NCBI RefSeq assembly: GCF_011769525.1
Contig: NZ_CP050440.1
Location: forward strand, 1,427,501 to 1,491,500
Length of the DNA: 64,000 nt
Direction: 5' to 3'
Source: Tolypothrix sp. PCC 7910
Lineage (GTDB): Bacteria; Cyanobacteriota; Cyanobacteriia; Cyanobacteriales; Nostocaceae
Part shown: one piece after another, positions 56,621 to 64,000 of the stretch
Layout: each line of letters starts with the position of its first letter
Numbering within the stretch: the stretch's first letter is position 1
Notes under the pieces: model-generated
Database searches by the model: none
The model's input: only the letters and a program-made list of their open reading frames with translations
What the model was told of the DNA's origin: nothing
Made by a program: the position numbers and the translations under genes

Positions 56621-59149
56621 CTAATTTGTAGAACAGCTAGCTGCATTAAGTCCAGAACTATGAGGCGTGATGACTGTTGCTTGTGCTGTTAATAATATTT
56701 CTCCTTGAGGAGTAATGATCAGTCCCTGAGCTTCTACAATCTCATTGGCGGTCTGGGATGGTAGATTTATCGAACTAGCAGTTACTAAAGAGCGATCGCT
56801 GTTTGTAGGAATCGGAATTGTTTGCATATCCTCTAAAACTGTATCGCTCCCCAAAACTAAATCTGGATTTTGGGGTAAACCACCTCGTCCAGTAATAATA
56901 AAGTGGTTAGATTCACTAGGTTGATTTTGTCCACAACCTTGAGTAATTAATGATGATGGATCTTTTGGTTGTACGGGTAATGCCACAATTCCTTTGCTCG
57001 GATCAACTGCCAAAGTTTTAATTTCTACAGCACCATTTAGCCCAAACTGAGAACTCGCTGTAATATCGCTTTTAGCAGTTAGCTGCGAACTGAATTCCAG
57101 ACCAAAGATACCTTGAGTTGTAATTTGAACTTTCCCACCTTGACCTTGAACTGCATTGGCGATGATGTCGCTGTTTTCTAAACCAACAATCACCGATGCA
57201 TTAATTGAGAGATTACCACCATTACCTTTACCCGCAGCAGTGGCGGTAATGAGGCTATGGTGACGCATGAGCAAATTATCTTGCAAGTTTAATTTGACAT
57301 TCCCCCCATTGCCAGAGATGGTTGATGCGGTGATGGTACCTTGGTTATCAAGAAAAATAGAGTTAGCATTAATCTGCAAATCTCCTGCACTACCAGGCCC
57401 GTCGTTTTTTACGGTCACAAACGCGCCATTTGTAATGCGTAATGAAGGTGTATTAATTGTGAGAGAACCTGCATTACCGCTGGGAATGGGAGGTAGTCCA
57501 TAAACTGCTTGAGTGACTGAATCGACAATCTCAGCAGTTGAAGTGATGCGGCTAGGTGTAATTGAACCAGTGCCTTTACCGTTGATATCTACAGACTCTG
57601 ACGCATTAATGATCACACTACCAGATGAACCGATAGCCAAGCTGCTAGACCCTAGAGCTCCACCATCTCGAATTACTAATCTCGATGTGTTGACGAAGGT
57701 GTTATTGGCATTTCCAGAATTGAGAGTTGTTGAACTCATTACACTCGGTAACAATGTAATTGAGTTGTTACCGGCAATTTCAATTAAGTCTTTGGCATTA
57801 ACTTTTAACGTTCCAGCCTGTCCAGAGGCTAAGGTTGTAGAGAAAAAAGCAGCACCATTGAGCAGCCTCAGGTTGGTAGTTGAGACTGTAATATTGCCTG
57901 CATTGGTGAAGTTACCTGTACCTGTGATGAGGGCGGACAACTGCATGGGATTGCTAGGGGCAAAACCACTGATATCGATGGAGTTTGCAACATTAGCTAT
58001 AATATTGCCACCAGATCCTTGGGTAAATAGCCCAGTTTTAATTAGTCCACCATCTTGGATAGATAGCTGCCCAGCAGAGATGGTAATATCACCTGTTTGA
58101 CCGATTCCTAAATTATCAATTTGAATGGAACTGCCAATACTGCCATCAGGTGAGTTCCCTGTGAGGTTAAGGGACTTGGTGGCATTGATTGTAATTCCTT
58201 TTGACAATTGTGCCCCCAAGTTTTGGATGAGAACAGCAGAACCTGCGGTTAAATTGATATTCCGTCCTTGAATTTGAATCGAGCCGTTAGTGCCACTGGC
58301 ATCGAGTAGCGATCGCTCATCGAGATTGATATCCTTGAATTGTTGCACCTTTGAGTAATCGCCCACCCAATTTTGTCCAGTGCTATTGAGTGCAACCTGC
58401 CCATTGCTGACACTGCCTATTTCTATATGTCCCCCCCCATTAACGGTTGCAATCCCACCGACGAACTTCACAACACCGCCAATCAATGCCAATGTATTAC
58501 CTGCCTTGACCTGTAAGCCAATGGGATTCTGGCTACGATCTGTAGGGATGTATAATCCGCTGATTAGGCGATGTCCATTTCCTTGCACAGTAATTCCTTG
58601 GGAATTTGGCCCCAACTGTAAGCCGATAGGTACAGTTATTGTTAACAGGGGCGGTGCAGCAGGATTAATCGCACTAAATTCTACCCCATCAGCAAACTTA
58701 ATACTATTCGCTGTGGTTGCCACAAACGACCCACCAATATTTAACGAGGCATTTTGGCCAAACACAATCCCCGCAGGATTCATCAAAAACAAACTCACTG
58801 GATGATTACCGTTGAGAGTTTGAATTAACCCGTTAATATCGGAAATCTTTCCACCTGTAACTCGACTAAATATAGTTGTAATATTGGGCGTATGAATTAA
58901 ATCAAATGTCGCTGAACCATTCTGAGGAATAGAGAAGTTACTAAAACTGTGAAATAAATTATTACCTTTTTCACTACCATTAAGAATATTAAAATTATTC
59001 CCACTTTGCTTGACTATGGTGTTAGTAGTTCCGTCAGATATCACCTGAGCTTTGGCGCAGCCACTCCAAATGAGTATCACTAATAGGATGATCCCTAGAG
59101 TGAATAACTCACTTGTGAATTTCAAGAGAAACGGTACTACTTTCATCAC
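56621..59149 (-). CDS. filamentous-haemagglutinin-like exoprotein (TpsA type)
   Basis: This codes for 842 residues. A signal peptide (about 8-35, LLVILIWSGCAKA) precedes the TPS secretion domain (about 38-290). GTNTIVKQSGNNFNILNGS, LFHSFSNFSIP and the hallmark NPAGIVFGQNASLNIGGSFVATTA are present. Beta-helix repeats rich in Gly, Asn, Ser and Ile follow. It should be exported across the outer membrane by a TpsB pore, which is not in the window, and act in adhesion or surface interactions. It is shorter than large haemagglutinins and typical of cyanobacteria. Confidence 0.92.
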   Translation of the reverse strand: MMKVVPFLLKFTSELFTLGIILLVILIWSGCAKAQVISDGTTNTIVKQSGNNFNILNGSEKGNNLFHSFSNFSIPQNGSATFDLIHTPNITTIFSRVTGGKISDINGLIQTLNGNHPVSLFLMNPAGIVFGQNASLNIGGSFVATTANSIKFADGVEFSAINPAAPPLLTITVPIGLQLGPNSQGITVQGNGHRLISGLYIPTDRSQNPIGLQVKAGNTLALIGGVVKFVGGIATVNGGGHIEIGSVSNGQVALNSTGQNWVGDYSKVQQFKDINLDERSLLDASGTNGSIQIQGRNINLTAGSAVLIQNLGAQLSKGITINATKSLNLTGNSPDGSIGSSIQIDNLGIGQTGDITISAGQLSIQDGGLIKTGLFTQGSGGNIIANVANSIDISGFAPSNPMQLSALITGTGNFTNAGNITVSTTNLRLLNGAAFFSTTLASGQAGTLKVNAKDLIEIAGNNSITLLPSVMSSTTLNSGNANNTFVNTSRLVIRDGGALGSSSLAIGSSGSVIINASESVDINGKGTGSITPSRITSTAEIVDSVTQAVYGLPPIPSGNAGSLTINTPSLRITNGAFVTVKNDGPGSAGDLQINANSIFLDNQGTITASTISGNGGNVKLNLQDNLLMRHHSLITATAAGKGNGGNLSINASVIVGLENSDIIANAVQGQGGKVQITTQGIFGLEFSSQLTAKSDITASSQFGLNGAVEIKTLAVDPSKGIVALPVQPKDPSSLITQGCGQNQPSESNHFIITGRGGLPQNPDLVLGSDTVLEDMQTIPIPTNSDRSLVTASSINLPSQTANEIVEAQGLIITPQGEILLTAQATVITPHSSGLNAASCSTN

Positions 59150-59380
59150 CCATGACTTCCTCGTCCTGATTTAAAGCTAGTGTTCCCGTTCTAGGCACAA
59201 TTCTCTAGCTTCTTGATCAACTCTTGTTTGCTTCAATTTACTTAAAAGAAAAAAATGTGACACTTGCGTAAGTCCTATTAACTTAACTGTAGACATCGCT
59301 CGGCATAGATCCAGATAATCTTAATTAAGCTGCGATGCCTTCATATTGCTGAAATGTGCTTGAGAAACAGCATTAACTTA
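59150..59380. other. intergenic, no gene seen
   Basis: This short gap upstream of the exoprotein gene includes a fragment resembling the middle of the neighbouring Rpn gene (ctcttgtttgcttcaatttacttaaa). It is likely a small duplicated piece of it. Confidence 0.4.
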
Positions 59381-60220
59381 CTATTGATTTGGGGGTGTTT
59401 GCTGTGCTACTTGCTGGACTTGTGCAACATCTAAATCCAAAGCCTGTGCTATTTGTTCCATAGTTAAACCCAGTGCTAACAGTTTAGGTACAGCTTCTAG
59501 TTTTGCTTCTAAACGTCCTTGTTGTTCACCTTCCTGTTTACCTTCTTGTTTACCTTCCTGTTTACCTTCTTCTTTAGCTTCTTGATAAACTCGTGTTTGC
59601 TTCAATTCACTTAAACCAAACATTGCTTCTATCTCCTCTCGACTCATTTGCGGGAATTTATAAACTAGGATTGTCTCTATTAATTCTAGTAATTGTTTTT
59701 GTGGTAGTTGCAAATTAACAGCTTGCTGGGTGCGGTTGATTAATTCTCTGGCTGTGTTAATTGCTGTGTCTTCTCCTTCAATTACTAATTTTATCGTAGC
59801 AATACCTATGGGTAAGGATGCAGAATCGCCTAACTCATCTAAGTAAATTAGACTGATACGCTGGCTTTGAAATAATTCTAAAAAATGTTCTTTATCTCCG
59901 ATATCTATATCTCTGCTGGGATAAATCACTACTCCTCGCCAAGGATTTTTGGGTTTATTTTGGCGTAGGTATAAAGCGACTTCTGATATTAGGCGTAAGT
60001 AAATATCTGCATCTGGTTGAAATTGAACTTCGACAAAGTAAATTGGGCTTGCTTCATCTTGGTTGGGGAGAAATACACCATCAATTCTAAAGGCTGTTTG
60101 TTTGATTTCAACAGAGGCAAATTGATAGATGTTGGCAATTTCGGGAGGATTGCCAATTAGTTCAAAGAAAATGGCAGGGAGTTCTTGAAAGAGGCGATAA
60201 AATATACTGTCAGTTTTCAC
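59381..60220 (-). CDS. Rpn-family (DUF2887) nuclease-like protein
   Basis: This codes for 279 residues with a GTG start. The PD-(D/E)XK-type core reads QTAFRIDGVFLPNQ ... PIYFVEVQFQPD, with Asp, then Glu-x-Gln. A helical domain (about 150-220) follows. A low-complexity EGKQ repeat (about 221-240) leads to a short C-terminal helix with ALGLTMEQIAQALDLDVAQV. Members of this group are called recombination-promoting nucleases or transposase-like; the Lys replaced by Gln is common here. It is divergent from the overlapping pair that follows. Confidence 0.85.
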   Translation of the reverse strand: MKTDSIFYRLFQELPAIFFELIGNPPEIANIYQFASVEIKQTAFRIDGVFLPNQDEASPIYFVEVQFQPDADIYLRLISEVALYLRQNKPKNPWRGVVIYPSRDIDIGDKEHFLELFQSQRISLIYLDELGDSASLPIGIATIKLVIEGEDTAINTARELINRTQQAVNLQLPQKQLLELIETILVYKFPQMSREEIEAMFGLSELKQTRVYQEAKEEGKQEGKQEGKQEGEQQGRLEAKLEAVPKLLALGLTMEQIAQALDLDVAQVQQVAQQTPPNQ

Positions 60221-60225
60221 TATGG

Positions 60226-60465
60226 ATGTTGTTACGCTGTAAAGTTTATATTATTTATGTCACAATTGAGGAAAACACTATATATCCTACAACTCGTCAA
60301 GCACTTATGTGTGTGATTATTTGCCAGTACTTGTCAAATTTCTATCGGGATATTCAGTTATTTCGGTTTAGTGACATAACTGGCAATGTGTTTATTTTGG
60401 CAGGTGATGAACTACAAATTATTATATTTCGTGATGGAAGTTGGAGATTTGTAAATGAAACCTAA
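60226..60465 (+). CDS. small protein, first of an overlapping pair
   Basis: This codes for 79 residues, ATG at 60,226, only six bases from the start of the divergent Rpn gene. It reads TRQALMCVIICQYLSNFYRDIQLFRFSD ... GDELQIIIFRDGSWRFVNE. The pattern matches the short cyanobacterial DUF6888-like proteins, which are always followed by a second small gene. A toxin-antitoxin-like pair is possible but not shown. It overlaps the next gene by 11 bases. Confidence 0.6.
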   Translation: MLLRCKVYIIYVTIEENTIYPTTRQALMCVIICQYLSNFYRDIQLFRFSDITGNVFILAGDELQIIIFRDGSWRFVNET

Positions 60466-60688
60466 CTTTGCTCAAATGTCTACTAAGGAATTAAAAGCCT
60501 ATGTGCTTGCTCATCGAGAAGATATAGAAGCTTTGGAAATTCTATTTAGTCGGCGGACTCCTGACTCTGAAACAATTATCTATCCATCAATGTTTACTGA
60601 AGATGGTAAACCAATAGAAGAGAATATGAGAATAATTGAGGAGGCGATCGCTCAACGTATCCAGCAAGAGAATCATCAGGATGAATAG
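60455..60688 (+). CDS. small protein, second of the overlapping pair
   Basis: This codes for 77 residues: MKPNFAQMSTKELKAYVLAHREDIEALEILFSRR. It is a helical, acidic protein of the DUF6887-like kind. The first part contains a LxAYVLxHREDxEA motif repeated in family members. Its start lies inside the preceding gene, so translation is coupled. It may be the antidote of the pair; this is inference. Confidence 0.6.
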   Translation: MKPNFAQMSTKELKAYVLAHREDIEALEILFSRRTPDSETIIYPSMFTEDGKPIEENMRIIEEAIAQRIQQENHQDE

Positions 60689-60802
60689 TCTTGTTAAGGT
60701 TATGGGTAAGATGTCAGCTTTCTGTAATTACCCTGAAGTTTGGAATCATCGCTGTAGCTAGTGTATATACTCGTAATAAAGATATAAACAGATACGAGTA
60801 TT

Positions 60803-63800
60803 ATGGTAGACTTGTTGGCTGTTTGGGTTGGGGTTCAGGCTGCTGGATTTATTTTTAAGCCGATTTTGGAAGATTTAGCCAAGGATGCTGCTAAAGATTG
60901 GGCTAAAGATGTATTAAAAGGTATCCCTAAGAATATTTTAGACAAACTGAAAAAAGAAGATATTGAAATTGCTGCTGGTAAGGCGTTAAAAGAATTTTTG
61001 CTACTGATGCAGCAAGATTTACAAGATAGTGGACTTTCGGAAGATGAAATTAAAAAGTACATCCAGCCAATTAAGCATTTTTTGAAAAATCAAGAAGTAA
61101 AACAAATTTTGGGAAATGCTTTTAAAGATGATTCTCAAACTGTAGATGTTAATAAACTAGCAGAGTTGTGGGATAAATTTAATCCTTCATCTCCTTTGCC
61201 AGATGATTTAAATTGGAAACGCCTTGGCAAGAAATATGTACAAAAACTTAAACAGATTATTCGGGAGTTTCCTGAACTGCGAGCAATTATTGATTCTCGG
61301 AATTTAGAAAATATCCAAGAGAACATAGTACAAATAGCTGGTATTGTTCCTGGGTTTGATTTAGCAGGTTATCAAGAAACAATTCGCGAACGCTATGGCA
61401 ATCTTAAATTAGATAGTTTAGATACTAGCGGCTATGCCTATAACGAGCTTAAATTATGGCGGATTTTTATTGCTCAAAATGTCCGGGAAGCTCATCAAGT
61501 TTTACCACAGGTTCACGAACTGCCGAAAGAACATCTCCGCAGATTGAGAGAAAGTGACCAAGTAGAGGCAGAAATTGAATTAGCAGAATTAGAACGTCAC
61601 AAACGAGTTTATTTTGAACAGCCGATACATTCTGTATTAGATATGGTCAATAAAAAACAAGATTATAAATATATTGTGGTTTTGGGCGATCCTGGTTCGG
61701 GGAAGTCTACATTGTTGCAATTTCTGGCTTTGAATTGGGCAGAATCACCACTAGATAATGCTATCTCTAAACCAATCCCATTGCTTATTGAGTTACGCAC
61801 TTATATGCGGCGGCGGGAAGATAAAGAGTGCAAGAATTTTCTAGAATTTTTTCATCAATCTAGTGGTGCAATTGCTCATCTCAATCAACTGGAGCTAGAT
61901 AAACAATTAAAAGCTGGTAATGCATTGGTGATGTTTGATGGTTTAGATGAAGTCTTTGACCCTGGTAAGCGAGAAGATGTGATTACTGATATTCATCGCT
62001 TTACTAATGACTATCCCAATGTGCAGGTAATTGTGACTTCTCGGATTATTGGCTATAAACCGCAACGATTGCGTGATGCTGAATTTCGCCACTTTATTTT
62101 ACAAGATTTAGATTCAGAACAAATTCAGGATTTTATCAACCGTTGGCATGAGTTAACTTTTGCTGATGCAGCAGATAAAGTGAGAAAAAGGGAACGGCTG
62201 CAAAGAGGAATTGCAGCTTCTAAAGCGATCGCAGAATTGGCGGGAAATCCGCTGTTGTTGACGATGATGGCAATTCTCAATCGCAATCAAGAACTGCCAA
62301 GAGATAGAGCTACACTTTACGATCAAGCTTCGCGGGTACTATTGCATCAATGGGATGTGGAACGCGCTTTGATAGAAGATCAGCGGTTAGACCCTAAGAC
62401 AATTGATTATAAAGATAAACAAGCGATGCTGCGTCAGGTTGCTTATGTGATGCAAACTGGTGAGAAAGGTTTGGCGGGTAATTTGATTAATGAAAATGAT
62501 TTAGTCAAAGTTCTGACTGATTATCTCAAAACCATAGAATTTGATAAACCCAGAGAAGTGGCGCGGGTGATGATTAATCAACTACGGACGCGCAACTTTA
62601 TGTTATGTTTTTTGGGTGCGGATTATTATGCTTTTGTGCATCGGACTTTTTTAGAATATTTCTGTGCTTGGGAGTTTGTCTGGCAGTTTAAAGAAACACA
62701 AACGCTGACTATTGAGCAACTGAAGAATGAAGTTTTTGGCAAACACTGGCAGGATGAAAGTTGGCATGAAGTTTTGCTGCTAATTGTGGGAATGATTGAG
62801 CCAAGATTTGTTGGCGAAATTTTGGAGTATTTAATGGCGCAAGATGGCGAAGAGGAAAAGTTTGTCAATCTCTTTTTAGCAGTTAAGTGTCTTGTAGAAG
62901 TGAGAAATCGTTCGGTAATTGCGTCAACGGCTAATAAATTACTTGACAAGCTTAAGGACTTAACTAAATATGACCTCTGCTATTATTACGTTCTCTATCT
63001 AGATGAAGAAGAAACTAATCTAGTTCAGAAAATTCGCACTCAAGCAGTTACAGCAATTGCAACGACCTGGCAAGAATCTCTCGAAACCAAAACCTGGCTC
63101 AAACAACGCGCTACCCAGGATGATGACAACGATGTGCGACGTGCAGCAGTCCAACAATTAGCCCAGAACTTCAAAGATGACCCCGAAACCAAAACCATCC
63201 TCAAACAACGCGCTACCCAGGATGATGACAACGATGTGCGACGTGCAGCAGTCGAACAATTAGCCCAGAACTTCAAAGATGACCCCGAAACCAAAACCAT
63301 CCTCAAACAACGCGCTACCCAGGATGATGACAACGATGTGCGACGTGCAGCAGTCCAACAATTAGCCCAGAACTTCAAAGATGACCCCGAAACCAAAACC
63401 ATCCTCAAACAACGCGCTACCCAGGATGATGACAACGATGTGCGACGTGCAGCAGTCCAACAATTAGCCCAGAACTTCAAAGATGACCCCGAAACCAAAA
63501 CCATCCTCAAACAACGCGCTACCCAGGATGATGACAACGATGTGCGACGTGCAGCAGTCCAACAATTAGCCCAGAACTTCAAAGATGACCCCGAAACCAA
63601 AACCTGGCTCAAACAACGCGCTACCCAGGATGATAACTGGGATGTGCGACTTGCAGCAGTCCAACAATTAGCCCAGAACTTCAAAGATGACCCCGAAACC
63701 AAAACTATCCTCAAACAACGCGCTACCCAGGATGATAATTACTATGTGCGACGTGCAGCAGTCGAACAATTAGCCCAGAACTTCAAAGATGAACCCGAAA

Positions 63801-64000
63801 CCAAAACTATCCTCAAACAACGCGCTACCCAGGATGATAACTGGGATGTGCGACGTGCAGCAGTCCAACAATTAGCCCAGAACTTCAAAGATGACCCCGA
63901 AACCAAAACCTGGCTCAAACAACGCGCTACCCAGGATGATAACTGGGATGTGCGACGTGCAGCAGTCCAACAATTAGCCCAGAACTTCAAAGATGACCCC
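60803..64000 (+). CDS. NACHT NTPase with HEAT repeats (runs off the window)
   Basis: This is 1066 codons from ATG 60,803 to the edge, with no stop. The N-terminal helical domain is at about residues 1-285. The NACHT NTPase has Walker A VLGDPGSGKST (about 293-303), Walker B LVMFDGLDEV (about 375-384) and sensor segment VTSRIIGY. A winged-helix/STAND region reaches about 700. From about residue 760 a HEAT array of 34-residue units follows, nearly identical in DNA. Proteins of this build (bNACHT, NLR-like) sense phage or stress signals. The effector function is unclear, as no nuclease or TIR domain is visible in this part. Confidence 0.85.
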   Translation, partial: MVDLLAVWVGVQAAGFIFKPILEDLAKDAAKDWAKDVLKGIPKNILDKLKKEDIEIAAGKALKEFLLLMQQDLQDSGLSEDEIKKYIQPIKHFLKNQEVKQILGNAFKDDSQTVDVNKLAELWDKFNPSSPLPDDLNWKRLGKKYVQKLKQIIREFPELRAIIDSRNLENIQENIVQIAGIVPGFDLAGYQETIRERYGNLKLDSLDTSGYAYNELKLWRIFIAQNVREAHQVLPQVHELPKEHLRRLRESDQVEAEIELAELERHKRVYFEQPIHSVLDMVNKKQDYKYIVVLGDPGSGKSTLLQFLALNWAESPLDNAISKPIPLLIELRTYMRRREDKECKNFLEFFHQSSGAIAHLNQLELDKQLKAGNALVMFDGLDEVFDPGKREDVITDIHRFTNDYPNVQVIVTSRIIGYKPQRLRDAEFRHFILQDLDSEQIQDFINRWHELTFADAADKVRKRERLQRGIAASKAIAELAGNPLLLTMMAILNRNQELPRDRATLYDQASRVLLHQWDVERALIEDQRLDPKTIDYKDKQAMLRQVAYVMQTGEKGLAGNLINENDLVKVLTDYLKTIEFDKPREVARVMINQLRTRNFMLCFLGADYYAFVHRTFLEYFCAWEFVWQFKETQTLTIEQLKNEVFGKHWQDESWHEVLLLIVGMIEPRFVGEILEYLMAQDGEEEKFVNLFLAVKCLVEVRNRSVIASTANKLLDKLKDLTKYDLCYYYVLYLDEEETNLVQKIRTQAVTAIATTWQESLETKTWLKQRATQDDDNDVRRAAVQQLAQNFKDDPETKTILKQRATQDDDNDVRRAAVEQLAQNFKDDPETKTILKQRATQDDDNDVRRAAVQQLAQNFKDDPETKTILKQRATQDDDNDVRRAAVQQLAQNFKDDPETKTILKQRATQDDDNDVRRAAVQQLAQNFKDDPETKTWLKQRATQDDNWDVRLAAVQQLAQNFKDDPETKTILKQRATQDDNYYVRRAAVEQLAQNFKDEPETKTILKQRATQDDNWDVRRAAVQQLAQNFKDDPETKTWLKQRATQDDNWDVRRAAVQQLAQNFKDDP
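63080..64000 (+). repeat. 102-bp tandem repeat encoding HEAT units
   Basis: The word gcccagaacttcaaagatga recurs at 63,161, 63,263, 63,365, 63,467, 63,569, 63,671, 63,773, 63,875 and 63,977, every 102 bases. The units differ at only a few positions, mostly around the codons following CAGGATGAT (GACAACGAT, AACTGGGAT or AATTACTAT) and at gtc(c/g)aa. The array goes on beyond the window. Confidence 0.95.

Noticed and set aside
57267-58805. Three long plus-strand frames opposite the exoprotein gene
   Set aside because: They are antisense shadows of the repetitive beta-helix gene, with unlikely amino-acid composition.
62626-63990. Minus-strand frames with repeated Ser/Arg/Ala units
   Set aside because: They are the antisense reading of the HEAT repeat, kept open only by the repeat's codon composition.
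63080-64000. A CRISPR-like array near the right edge
   Set aside because: The 102-bp units are continuous coding sequence in frame with the NACHT gene and have no spacers.

Overview
The window comes from a nitrogen-fixing, very probably heterocyst-forming cyanobacterium (Nostocales, Nostoc/Anabaena/Calothrix-like). The signs are dense HIP1 sites (gcgatcgc), degenerate heptamer repeats between genes, the gene order nifB-fdxN-nifS-nifU-glbN-nifH-nifD on the minus strand, and two programmed-excision elements that interrupt it. No tRNA, rRNA or CRISPR array was seen.

Layout. (1) 1-16,679: accessory genes that end at a truncated nifD. The nifD end carries the 11-bp core of the nifD element (minus strand GGATTACTCCG, 16,669-16,679). 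The other core copy, xisA, the nifD tail and nifK are not in the window, so this stretch is inferred to be part of a large nifD element. It holds a Cache-HAMP histidine kinase, a DUF2267 protein, a dienelactone hydrolase, an IS with both ends, an HxlR/Old-Yellow-Enzyme pair, an SDR, xisI with a decayed xisH, and a PIN-like protein. (2) 16,649-22,415: nifD (cut), nifH, the truncated haemoglobin gene glbN, nifU, nifS and the last codons of fdxN. (3) 22,404-51,820: an fdxN element of about 29.4 kb bounded by a 12-bp direct repeat. Joining the two halves of fdxN across the repeat restores a 116-residue ferredoxin in frame. (4) 51,793-53,810: the 5' part of fdxN, and nifB. (5) 53,823-64,000: the nifB upstream region, a quinone-oxidoreductase-like enzyme, a Uma2 protein, a two-partner-secretion exoprotein, an Rpn-like nuclease, a small overlapping gene pair, and a NACHT-HEAT protein that runs off the window with nine nearly identical 102-bp repeats.

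The fdxN element has two parts. The nifS-proximal 16 kb (22,417-38,498) is bounded by a perfect 21-bp direct repeat. The same repeat resembles the motif just inside both element ends, and its second copy is the leader of xisF. This block carries a possible nitric-oxide/ion cluster: a cyanobacterial NO synthase with two globin-like domains (1482 aa), a tandem-globin/membrane/pentapeptide-repeat protein, two CrcB/Fluc fluoride-channel subunits, two bestrophin-like channels, a YqhA-type membrane protein, a four-EF-hand protein, a glutamine-amidotransferase-like protein and a LysR regulator. The remaining 13 kb holds xisF, a second large serine recombinase, four Uma2 genes with duplicated fragments, and phage/plasmid-like genes with an XRE regulator.

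If both elements behave as in Anabaena PCC 7120, excision during heterocyst formation would restore nifD and fdxN and remove the NO-synthase block from the nitrogen-fixing cell's chromosome. That would confine its inheritance and chromosomal expression to vegetative cells. This is inference; the element boundaries and the restored fdxN frame can be read directly.
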